Of a DNA stretch of 64,000 nt, positions 44,890 through 56,277 are shown one piece after another. Source of the DNA: Sphaerolaimus hirsutus. Lineage: Eukaryota > Nematoda > Chromadorea > Monhysterida > Sphaerolaimidae. The stretch spans positions 7,643,855 through 7,707,854 of the forward strand of contig OZ038455.1 of assembly GCA_964036195.1 (NCBI GenBank), in the 5' to 3' direction. The notes under the pieces were generated by a model that was not told the DNA's origin, ran no database searches, and saw only the letters and a list, made by a program, of their open reading frames with translations. Within the stretch, counting starts at the first letter, position 1, and every line of letters starts with the position of its first letter. The position numbers and the translations under genes are program-made.

Positions 44890-45623
44890 GTAATATTTAT
44901 TTTATACCATATTTCTTCCGATGAAAGGGCATCCTTCTATTTTTTCATCACCTGTTTTACCCGCCCTTCTACTCGAGATGCCCGTTGAGTGTCACTTCCA
45001 ATGACAATGCATGGAACTTTTCATTACTAAAATAGCACCAGATCAATGGACAAAAATCACTGAGATTTTTTATTTTTATGCATTTGGCACAATTCCAACA
45101 GTTTTTCCCTTCTTTATATTTAATCGGCCAAGTAAAGTCAATAACTGTGCCTTCTAGTTGGTGTAATTTTCATAGCCCAAAATTCCCGGAACACTAGACT
45201 AAGGTTGACCCTACTAGTGCTACCTTTGTATTATAAAAAACTGGTACCATGGGCTGCGGTGATGCTTCTGTCAGACAGTACAGTGGTGGTAAGAAATGTG
45301 ATTTATTTACTCAAATGTGAAAAAAACAAGACTTGAGTGCAAAAAGACAATAAAGTACCGACAACTTGTATATTTTGCAATATTTTGCATATAATACACA
45401 TCTAGATCTAGAATTCAGACAGAGCTGAACAGCAGTTGACGCAAGTTGAGGAGTTATTCGTTTTGCAATTTTTGCATTTTTGCTCAAGCTGAACAGCAGC
45501 TACATATTTAGTAATCATTATGCTCCTATTAATGTGATCATGTTTAAAAATGGTGGAGCACATCAATGTATTTACTCGAATATTTACCTTGGAGAAATTT
45601 TTTTATCAGAGGGAAGTTTTTTT
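44890..45623. other. Start of a 17.8-kb intron, nothing recognised
   Basis: No exon or repeat recognised before the foldback element that fills most of this intron (44890-62723). Confidence 0.6.
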
Positions 45624-46634
45624 GGCTATTTACACAGGTCCCGGCCGGGGACCGGGACCCGGCAAAAATTAAAATTTTTCAAAAAACAATAATTTGTGTG
45701 CATGGGTTCTTTGTGTGTTAATTAGGTTAATTAACACCAAATTTGCATGCACAAAATTTCTGCATGACGGTCAAACACGGCGATGCAAATTTTGTTTGGG
45801 GGGTCTATAATTTTTTTTGATTTTTCTCAAATTCGGCATGCGTGTACTCCTTCGTCGAGTGAGTACGCATGCCAAATTTTAGCTCAGAGCAGTTACTGAG
45901 TATCTTTTTATTTACACTTTAATTTTCGTTGATTACTGTATTTTTTTATAGTGCATGAAATCCTGCCGGGGTCCGGTCCCTGGCAATATTGAAATGGCCC
46001 CGACCGGGGCCAAACGTCCCCGGTGAGGAACGTTTTTTTTCAGTATACAACGAATTTTGGTCCCCGACTGGGGTCGTTTGGCCCCGGTACCACACAAAAA
46101 TTTATGGTACTTTTTGGGACTTTGTGGTAATTGTCCCCGGTCGGGGCCAAACGACCCCGGCGAGAAAATTTTTTTTTAGTAATCAGAGAAGTAAACAGAG
46201 AACGGGCAGAAAAGTACCTGGACAGTGCTCGCCATTCGCGCTAGGGGCGAGCTACTGTCATAAAATTTCAACACGTATACATATCAGGTGTTTTGAGTTT
46301 TTACCCAAAATTTCACCCCTCTAGCTCCACCCACTGCGGAACTGTGGGTGTTACAATTTCGGTCATTTTGTACTGATGTATACATGGTGCTATAGCTCAA
46401 CGCTGCTTTCAGTTGTGATCATGTAACTTTGGCTAGTGTAAGCCAGTGTGTTGGCAATGTGCTGATAGTATTCAACACTTTTATCAACATCATTGCTATC
46501 AAGGTAAAATTAATATGCAAATCAGGGTGATGTGCAAGAAACGTGGGAACTGTGATGGATGTTTTGGTGATCATCTGAGATCATGTTGTATTGCAGTGAT
46601 TTTAATGTTGTTTTGAAATCTGCAGTAAATAATT

Positions 46635-47056
46635 GGGGATGGTCCGGCCGTAAAGTAAACCCGGCCGTAAAGTAGAGGGTGCTACTTTAGGCTGGGCATT
46701 ATTACGGCAGAGTTGTTTAAAGTACTGAACTTTTTTCAAAGTAAACGTAAACGTAAAGTATTTTATTTTTGTTACACCTGAATACAGAAAACGTAAAGTA
46801 AAATTTTTCTATTTTTACGCTGTGTAAAAGGTGAGTAAACGTAAGTATTTGTAAATACTCGTTTTCTGTACTCGCGTACTTTCAAAAAGTACGCGAATAA
46901 CTGAGTACCGGTATTTTTTCGGGAGGAAACGTAAACGTATTTACGCAGCACTCGAGTATATGTATTTATCGAGTAAACGTATATACGTTTGTACAACTAT
47001 GCTTTACGGCCGGATTTACTTTACGGCCGGGTTTACTTTACGGCCGAGTTTTCGCC
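46635..47056. mobile_element. 422-bp element, TSD TAAATAATT, absent from the opposite arm
   Basis: A perfect 9-bp duplication (46626-46634, 47057-47065). Ends contain repeated CGGCCGTAAAGTAAACCC and its complement. The mirror site near 55490-55500 is uninterrupted. Inside is 46708-47001, a CAGAGTTG...CAACTATG element filled with GTAAACGTAAACG arrays, with an imperfect target duplication (TATTACGG/CTTTACGG). Confidence 0.85.
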
Positions 47057-47454
47057 TAAATAATTATGTACATTAAATTTCATTTGTGTTGTGACCAAAT
47101 ATTTTTGTTTGCTCAAATAATCCCCCACTCCTGAGATTAGGGTGTCTATACAAAGGTGTTCATTTTGTATGCCTTATCTGGACATTGCTTTTGAAGCTTA
47201 ATAAGTTGGTCATTTATGGGCTGTTTATGAGCAGTCAACAATTAAAATGGTCAGGACAGCGTGCAGATTCAATTTTTTTGGTCGGATTAGTGATGTGTAA
47301 ATTTCATATGCTGATTTGATCCAGTTGAATGAAAATGCATGCAATTTCAGAACTCGATATCTCAGCTATTTCTCAACCGATTTTCACCAATAAACACTTA
47401 AAATGATCAGAATCACCTGGAGCTTCCATATTTATGTTCCGATTATCAGCTGCC

Positions 47455-47825
47455 ACTCCTAGACGCTGTAAAAAAACCTTGAAAAGTGTCAAAGACCCTG
47501 TAAAATGTCATGTGTAATGTAAAATACACTGTAAAGTGTTATGTGTATCCAAATCTTATTTTATAATATCCAAATCTTATGTTTTTGTATCCAAATCTTA
47601 CGTTTTACATAAGATTTGGATACAAAAAACGTAAGATTTGGATACAAAAACATAAGATTTGGAAACACGTGACACTTTACAGGGTATTTTACATGACATT
47701 TGACAATTGACAGGGTCTTTTACATGACACATGACATTTTACAGGGTCTTTTACATGACACATGACATTTTACAGGGTCTTTGACACTTTACAGGGTCTT
47801 TTATAGGGTCTGGGAATGCCCCAAG
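47455..47825. mobile_element. GACCCTGTAAAA-family element (mirror copy 54725-55100)
   Basis: The ends CTCCTAGACGCTGTAAAAAA and TTTTATAGGGTCTGGGA are inverted. The centre has TATCCAAATCTTA/TAAGATTTGGATA repeats. Present in both arms, so older than the palindrome or copied with it. Confidence 0.7.
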
Positions 47826-48169
47826 CATGTGGTCTATGCTCTTTCTAGTTTTACTAGGTGTGTTTTACTCTGCTCCAACCTGATAGACACATGGTTTCTG
47901 CATGGTACTTTTACAAATTGCAGAAAACTTGTAACCTACATGTTTCATTGTCAAAATTGAAACAGCTACTCAATTGAGCCCTCAAAAAATTCCACTTTGA
48001 ATACCCCCATGGTGCTTTTGGCATGCGAGCACAAAGCGCCAATAGCGCCAGCGCCAAAAGCAAGACTATGCCTAATCAAGTCAAGTTTTCTTATTTTTGT
48101 GATGTTATTTTACAGCTGAGAGTTCTGGTTGACAATGGAAAGCCATCGCGGAGAAAAGTGCTTAGATTT

Positions 48170-48690
48170 GTATAGATAATGTCATGTGTCACATAAAAAA
48201 CTGTGTTTAGTGTCAAATGTAATGTAAAAGACCCTTTAAAGTGTCATGTGTATCTAAATCCGATTATATAGTATCCAAAACTTATGTTTTTGTATCCAAA
48301 TCTTACTCTTTTACATAAGATTTGGATACAAGAACACACAGTTTGGATATGATAAAATGAGATTTGGATATGATAAAATAAGATTTGCATACACATGACA
48401 CTTTACAAGGTCTTTTACATGACACTTAACATGGTTTTTACATGACACCTGACCTTGGTTGGTTGTATAAGAATTATTTGTATATAAATTGTATGAAAAT
48501 TGTTTTTTATTTTAATTTTATTCTTCAATTTTCCATTTTATTTTAATTTTATTTTTATTTTATTTTTTATTTTGCCAGAGATTTTGCCAACCATGCACCT
48601 GGCATTTTGCAGGGTCTTTTACACTTTACAGGGTCTGTTACAGGGTCTGGGAGTGGCACCGGGTACATTGCACATTAACATATAATATCA
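48170..48690. mobile_element. GACCCTGTAAAA-family element with nested CCTTGGTTGG unit (mirror 53850-54360)
   Basis: Same family as 47455-47825. Nested at about 48472-48592 is CCTTGGTTGGTTGTATAAG...GATTTTGCCAACCATG with near-duplicated flanks (CACCTGAC/CACCTGGC), a relative of the CAGGGTTGG element at 13251. Confidence 0.6.
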
Positions 48691-48924
48691 ACAATAAAGC
48701 TTGATTTTCAACACAACGCAACACCATGCATTTGAACATCTCTCATCTGCCCATTATTTGGGAAAGTGTTGAATATCCTCGCAATTGCATGAACATGTAT
48801 ACAAAATAAGCAGTAGAGGGTTTGTTCTTCCTGAATACACTTACAGTAACACATTTACTTCTGAAAATCATGCACACAAAATCTTTTCACATAAAATAGT
48901 GATATATTTTTTGAACTCCTTGGC

Positions 48925-49130
48925 GCTTATTTGGCACTTTTTAAAATGCTAGCGCCAAGCGCCAATGGCGCCACGGCATCACAGCGCCAAGCGCCAAAAG
49001 CACCATGGCGCTTTTTCGTAACACAGCGCCAAGCGCCAATGGCACCACAGCAAAAAGGCGCCAAGCACCAAAAGTGCCATGGTGCTTTTTGCTTTGGCGC
49101 TAGCGCCAGGCGCTTTTACGTCACTCACCT
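48925..49130. repeat. GCGCCAA array (mirror 53425-53620)
   Basis: Arrays of GGCGCCAAGCGCCAATGGCG like those in the element at 24837-25677, bounded by TAGTGATATATTTTTTG and TTTTACGTCACT, so probably an old TAGTGA-end element. Present inverted in the other arm; open frames here are repeat artefacts. Confidence 0.7.
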
Positions 49131-49863
49131 TGAATAACACCCCTTGAATAAATCCCTTCTCATTGAGTAATTCCTTGTTTGAGTAAAATGTGATTGAGAT
49201 TGATTAGTCCTTGGTTGGTTAATTTTGTGCACAATTCCTGCGTGGTACTTGCAGACAGTGCAAAGAAGTTGTAACTTACATCTCTCTTTGCCAAAATTGA
49301 TAGAGCTACTGTATTTACTCCAATTTATCCCTCTCTAACTCCCCCATGTTAGTTGAGTGTAGAAAAAATAAAAAATACTTGCTCCCTCTAAAAACCCTAC
49401 TCCCGAGTAAAACTTTTCTCCGATTGATGTCTGTGAAAACATCCATGTGAAAAAAATATGTTTTGTTTGTTTTCTTTTTGGTCATTATATTCTTTTGTAT
49501 GTATGTTGGGGCTTTTTACAGCAGCCCCTATAAAAGACTGGTCCCCGGTGAAAAATTTTTTTTTTCAAAAGTCAATAATTTGTGTGTATGGCTTGTTTGC
49601 ATATTAATTTTGTTTATTATCATTATGTGTTTATTATGTGCAAAATTTCTGCACGATGGTTACATGCACTGATGCATATTCTTTGGGAGGGTGTGTAGCA
49701 ATTTTTATTGATTTGTCACACATTTTGGCATGTGTTTACTCCTTCATTTACTGAGTACGCATGCCAAATTTCAGCTCAGAGCAGTTAGTGGTTCTTATTT
49801 TTTAGTGCTTTTATTTTTGTCATACACTGTACTTTTGTATAGTGATTGAACTCCCAATGGGAC

Positions 49864-51158
49864 TGTGATGAAGCCACTGAAGTTAGCGACCTCTGCCACC
49901 GATTCTGGCAACTCCAAGACCATAATGAGCAATGGTCTCTAGAGTGGTTAGATTTTCTTGTTGTAGCCAAACATCCACTTTTCAGCAGCCAGTTACGTTT
50001 ATTTCATTGTTGCGTGTTGGAAAAGGGGTTCAAAGTTGTTTCAGGCACTTTATTTTGATTAGATCAGAGGTTTCAGATCAGATACAGCATAAAAATACAA
50101 AAGCGCAAAGTTAGCAAGCTTCCTAGTCGAAGTTTCTATTGCTAACTTATTTTATTTGCAAGGTCAATTCCAGACTCGGGGTCAAAAGACTGAAGTAAAA
50201 ACTTCCAAAGTTGCAGAAACATGGAAATTTGTATAAAAAACATAGCTACAGTACTTTCCTAAATACAATGCACAAATAAAACACATTTAGCCTAAACAGT
50301 TGGCTTATGCAGAGTGCGTGTACATTTGAACAATTATGGTAAAGAAATACAGCGTACAAATTGGGCAAAAAAACATTAATCTTGCGGGGCGCCAGATCGG
50401 CAAACTTGGGCGAGTTGTTAATCTGTCAGAAATTTGTCAGAAAGCATTGACACACTTTGGAAACTAATTTGATAGAGTTGGAAACTAGAAATAGCATTGT
50501 AAATTGTTCCTAATGATTTAGGTAGAGCAGGGTATGTATTAAATATAATTATCACTTCATGGAAATGTATAATTAATAAATGAGCAAGTTGGGACTTATT
50601 TGAGGTAAATGGGTATCATAGTCAAATTAGGTTTGAAATTCTGTATATAAATATATTAAATGAGCAGGGTTTATAATATGATATTTACTTGCCTTAAATA
50701 TCTAAAGCGGTGCAAAGTTGAACGTATATGCCTATGCAAAGGGCTACGTAAATACATGCTAGTAGAACCGCACATTAGTTGACTAAACATTTGACCTTTC
50801 CAATTTACATGTAAACTGCATAAATGTATATATTAAATTGATCAGAAATTTGCGGCGAATCAGGAAGAGCCTAAATTTATGTCCATAAACCTAAATACAA
50901 CATAATTGACTTTTTAACTTAAATATCCTGCACAATTCTCCAAATAACCTATAAAACACTTTATGAATCAAATATTCTCCATGGATAAATAATAGAGCGC
51001 ATGAAAACCAAATATTAGTTGTGGTTAAATAATATAGTGCAAATTAGAAATAGCTTGTGCGGATAAATCACACAGTGGATGAAATAAATATGGACAAATT
51101 ACTCCTATTAATCAACTCTCTGTATTCTCTCTCTATCCCTTCCACTACGGTCAACACA
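49864..51158. mobile_element. Solo LTR, 1295 bp, TSD GGGAC, near the palindrome axis
   Basis: TGTGATGAAGCCACTGAAG...CGGTCAACACA with a perfect 5-bp duplication (49859-49863, 51159-51163). Same LTR family as 18961-20239, with clear divergence. It splits the GGGGAC-rich module at the axis. Confidence 0.9.
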
Positions 51159-51821
51159 GGGACCGCTCCCTGGTCAGAACAGAAAAGTCCCTGACACAGT
51201 TCAAACATCCCCGGTGACAAATTTTATCAGTACCACAAATTATTGTGGCACCATGTCTGAATGAACCGTGTAAGGGACCAACATTTTTGTTTACTGAGAA
51301 AAAAAATTTCTCACCATGGATGTTTGGACTGTGTCAGGGACCTTTCTGTACTCACCAGGGACCGGTCACCAGTGGGATTTTTTTCACTATACAAAAATAC
51401 AGTGATTGACAAAAATAAAAGCATTGAAAAATAAGAACCGCTAACTGCTCTGAGCTGAAATTTGGCATGCGTACTCAGTAAATGAAGGAGTAAACACATG
51501 CCAAAATTGAGACAAATCAAAAAACTTCTATACACACTCCCAAAGAATATGCGTCAGCTGTGTAACCATGTTGCAGAAATTCTGCATGTGCAAATTTTGT
51601 GATGATTAATGTAATTAATATGCAAACAACCCATACACACCAATTATTGACATTTGAAAAAAATATTTTTCACCGGGGACCAGTCTTTTATAGGGGCTGC
51701 TGTAAAAAGCCCCAACATACAGACAAAAGAATATAATGACCAAAAAGAAAACAAACAAAACATATTTTTTTCACATGGATGTTTTCACAGACATCAATCG
51801 GAGAAGAGTTTTACTCGGGAG

Positions 51822-53137
51822 TAGGGTGTCAAAAAATTTTTTTTACGGAAAACGGAAAACGGAAAGGTAAAATTTTTTCACTTTACGGAAAACGGAAAAC
51901 GGAAAGGTAAAAAAAAAATTTCTGCCGGAAAACGGAAAACGGAAAGGTAAAAAAATTTCACTCAGCGGAAAACGGAAAACGGAAAGGTAAAAAAAAATTG
52001 TTGGCCGGAAAACGGAAAACGGAAAAATGAAATGCCGGAAAACGGAAAACGGAAAGCAAAATTTTCACGGAAACGGAAAAAAATAAAGTGAAATTAGCAC
52101 GGTAATAGACAAATTTGCAGAAGGAAAACCTGCATGCAGGTTTGCCTGTTTGGCTTTGTTTGTGGTAGCTGTACATTCTGCAACTATGGATCATGCCTGT
52201 AACTTCACTTGTAGTTCAAGCTTAACTGAACCAACAAAAAATCATCAAAAAGTAGCCATAGTGGCCATAAGAAAGGAAACACTACGACAATTTCACAGTC
52301 TAGAAGCAGTGGGAATCACTGATGACCCCTATGCAATTGATGACAACATTGCAGAGGAGATGATAATAAATAGCATAAAATTCAACAACAACAACAAACA
52401 ATACTATATTGACTGGCCGTATAAAGAGAGTATCAGTGACCTGCCCACAGGAAAAGCAGAAGCCTTGGTGCGGTTTAAATCACTGATAAGAAGATTCAAC
52501 AAAGATCCAAACCAATTCAAACAATACCGGAAAGTTTTGGATGACCAACTAGAAAAGGGATCTGTGATAACTTCATCATGAGTGTCACGAATGAAGTTGA
52601 AGCTTTAGAACTATATTACAATATCAACACCAAAATTGCAAATTGACAGCATCACAACACCAACCAGACGAAACTTGAATAAATTATTGGTGTCAGCATA
52701 TGACCCAATTGGGTTCACAGCACCTGTTTCACTGACCCTGAAATCCCATTTGTCAATGCTGCTCCAAGAGACAAAAACAACACAATTGGATGAGCCAATT
52801 GAAGATAAATACAGATTGGAAAAACAATGGAAAAATGCCCAAAAACTGAAAATCGAGCCAGAAAATGGAAAAATGGCCTGGTAAAACGGAAACGGAAAGG
52901 TAAAAATTTTTCAGCCGGAAAACGGAAAAATGGGCCGGAAAAACGGAAACGGAAAGGTAAAAAATTTTCAGCTGCCGGAAAACGGAAAACGGAAAGGTAA
53001 AATTTTTTCGGCTGCCGGAAAACGGAAAACGGAAAGGTAAAATTTTTTCAGCTGCCGGAAAACGGAAAACGGAAAGGTAAAAAATTTTCCTGCGGAAAGG
53101 CGGAAACGGAAAACGGAAACGGAAATTTGACACCCTA
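51822..53137. mobile_element. hAT-like element with deleted BEL/Pao fragment, TSD CTCGGGAG
   Basis: A perfect 8-bp duplication (51814-51821, 53138-53145) flanks TAGGGTGTCAAA...TTTGACACCCTA. The left arm of the palindrome keeps the empty site (TTTTACTCGGGAGTAGGG in complement near 49388-49405). CGGAAAACGGAAAGG arrays at both ends. Confidence 0.93.
52150..52884 (+). pseudogene. Internally deleted copy of the captured BEL/Pao pol fragment
   Basis: Nearly identical to 37406-38797 up to LDDQLEKG (52560). It then jumps to the region after the motif C box (a deletion of about 500 bases) and again to ISTPKLQIDSITTP (about 150 bases lost). It retains SAYDPIGFTAPVSLTLKS. No reverse-transcriptase core remains. 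Confidence 0.85.
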
Positions 53138-55689
53138 CTCGGGAGTAGGGTTTTTTAGAGGGAGCAAGTATTTTTTATTTTTTCTACACTCAACTAACAT
53201 GGGGGAGTTAGAGAGGGATAAATTGGAGTAAATACAGTAGCTCTATCAATTTTGGCAAAGAGAGATGTAAGTTACAACTTCTTTGCACTGTCTGCAAGTA
53301 CCACACAGGACTTGTGCACAAAATTAACCAACCAAGGACTAATCAATCTCAATCACATTTTACTCAAGCAAGGAATTACTCAATGAGAAGGGATTCATTC
53401 AATGGGTGTTATTCAAGGTGAGTGACGTAAAAGCGCCTGGCGCTAGCGCCAAAGCAAAAAGCACCATGGCACTTTTGGTGCTTGGCGCCTTTTTGCTGTG
53501 GCGCCATTGGCGCTTGGCGCTGTGTTATGAAAAAGCGCCATGGTGCTTTTGGCGCTTGGCGCTGTGATGCCGTGGCGCCATTGGCGCTTGGCGCTAGCAT
53601 TTTAAAAAGTGCCAAATAAGCGCCAAGGAGTTCAAAAAATATATCACTATTTTATGTGAAAAGATTTTGTGTGCATGATTTTCAGAAGTAAATGTGTTAC
53701 TGTAAGTGTATTCAGGAAGAACAAACCCTCTACTGCTTATTTTGTATACATGTTCATGCAATTGCGAGGATATTCAACACTTTCCCAAATAATGGGCAGA
53801 TGAGAGATGTTCAAATGCATGGTGTTGCGTTGTGTTGAAAATCAAGCTTTATTGTTGATATTATGTGTTAATGTGCAATGTACCTGGTGCCACTCCCAGA
53901 CCCTGTAACAGACCCTGTAAAGTGTAAAAGACCCTGTAAAATGTCAGGTGCATGGTTGGCAAAATCTCTGGCAAATAAAAAAATAAAAAATAAAAAAATA
54001 AAATAAAAATAAAATGGAAAATGGAAGAATAAAATTAAAATAAAAAACAATTTTCATACAATTTATATACAAATAATTCTTATACAACTAACCAAGGTCA
54101 GGTGTCATGTAAAAACCATGTTAAGTGTCATGTAAAAGACCTTGTAAAGTGTCATGTGTATGCAAATCTTATTTTATCATATCCAAATCTCATATTATCA
54201 TATCCAAACTGTGTGTTCTTGTATCCAAATCTTATGTAAAAGAGTAAGATTTGGATACTAAAACATAAGTTTTGGATACTATATAATCAGATTTAGATAC
54301 ACATGACACTTTAAAGGGTCTTTTACATTACATTTGACACTAAACACAGTTTTTTATGTGACACATGACATTATCTATACAAATCTAAGCACTTTTCTCC
54401 GCAATGGCTTTCCATTGTCAACCGGAACTCTCAGCTGTAAAATAACATCACAAAATAAAAGAAAACTTGACTTGATTAGGCATAATCTTGCTTTTGGCGC
54501 TGGCGCTATTGGCGCTTTGTGCTTGCATGCCAAAAGCACCATGGGGGTATTCAAAGTGGAATTTCTTGAGGGCTCAATTGAGTAGCTGTTTCAATTTTGA
54601 CATTGAAACATGTAGGTTACAAGTTTTCTGCAATTTGTAAAAGTACCATGCAGAAACCATGTGTCTATCATGTTGGAGCAGAGTAAAACACACCTAGTAA
54701 AACTAGAAAGAGCATAGACCACATGCTTGGGGCATTCCCAGACCCTATAAAAGACCCTGTAAAGTGTCAAAGACCCTGTAAAATGTCATGTGTCATGTAA
54801 AAGACCCTGTAAAATGTCATGTGTCATGTAAAAGACCCTGTCAATTGTCAAATGTCTTGTAAAAGACCCTGTAAAGTGTCACGTGTTTCCAAATCTTATG
54901 TTTTTGTATCCAAATCTTATGTTTTTTGTATCCAAATCTTATGTAAAACATAAGATTTGGATACAAAAACATAAGATTTGGATATTAGAAAATAAGATTT
55001 GGATACACATAACACTTTACAGGGTATTTTACATTACACATGACATTTTACAGGGTCTTTGACACTTTTCAAGGTTTTTTTACAGCGTCTAGGAGTGGCA
55101 GCTGATAATCGGAACATTAATATGGAAGCTCCAGGTGATTCTGATCATTTTAAGTGTTTATTGGTGAAAATCGGTTGAGAAATAGCTGAGATATCGAGTT
55201 CTGAAATTGCATGCATTTTCATTCAACTGGATCAAATCAGCATATGAAATTTACACATCACTAATCCGACCAAAAAAATTGAATCTGCACGCTGTCCTGA
55301 TCATTTTAATTGTTGACCGCTCATAAACAGCCCATAAATGACCAACTTATTAAGCTTCAAAAGCAATGTCCAGATAAGGCATACAAAATGAACAGCTTTG
55401 TATAGACACCCTAATCTCAGGAGTGGGGGATTATTTGAGCAAACACTAATATTTGGTCACAACACAAATGAAATTTAATGTACATAATTATTTACTGCAG
55501 ATTTCAAAACAACATTAAAATCACTGCAATACAACATGATCTCAGATGATCACCAAAACATCCATCACAGTTCCCACGTTTCTTGCACATCACCCTGATT
55601 TGCATATTAATTTTACCTTGATAGCAATGATGTTGATAAAAGTGTTGAATACTATCAGCACATTGCCAACACACTGGCTTACACTAGCC
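53138..55689 (-). repeat. Right palindrome arm, segment between the hAT-like and Penelope-like insertions
   Basis: Reverse complement of about 46430-49395 minus the 422-bp left-arm insertion. It holds mirror copies of the GCGCCAA array and both GACCCTGTAAAA elements, and a mirror of the foldback arm (55100-55450). Confidence 0.85.
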
Positions 55690-56270
55690 AAATTTGAAAG
55701 GTAAAATCTCACCCAAAAGTTTTTTGAATTTTGAAAATTGTGAATTCGGACTGGGGAACTTTTATCCCCGCACTGGAAGAGATGGGGGGGATTGGCAGTC
55801 CGCCAAATAGCTAAGTTTGGAAGGTGTGTTCCAGTGGTGCCTCGCAGTACCCTGAGCGCTTCTTCCGAACTAAGTTCAGCCAAAAATTGACAAAAATTAT
55901 TAAAGTGTCAACTACTTCTTTTAAAGTACCAAAAAAGAAAACTAAAAACTCCCAACTGACTCTGAAATCTCCCCATCTCTTTTTCTGTTCATCCGTGAAA
56001 TCATCTTCATAATTACGTTGAATTGCGGTGGAGCTACTAGCGCCGCCGCCGCGAGACAAAGCGCCGCGCACCGCAGCGCCGCGTGTCATTTTGCCGCGTC
56101 CCTGTCCGCGAATGTTGATCGACATGATTGTTCACGTTTCTGCAAAAACCGGTTTTTATTATTTTTAATTATGAATTTGCTAATGTCGAAAATTAGGCAG
56201 GTGTAAATTGGGTCAAACTGTGAGATTGCGAAATGCGTGGTTATCTTAAATAAGATGTTATATTTAAAAA
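55690..56270 (-). repeat. Penelope-like terminal direct repeat, 3' copy
   Basis: On the minus strand it begins about 10 bases after the RT gene stop and contains the leader and the 104-codon frame MSINIRGQGRGKMTRG (56125-55811), then is cut at the junction with the target. In effect it is the start of a second, truncated head-to-tail copy. Confidence 0.88.
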
Positions 56271-56277
56271 CCGAAAG

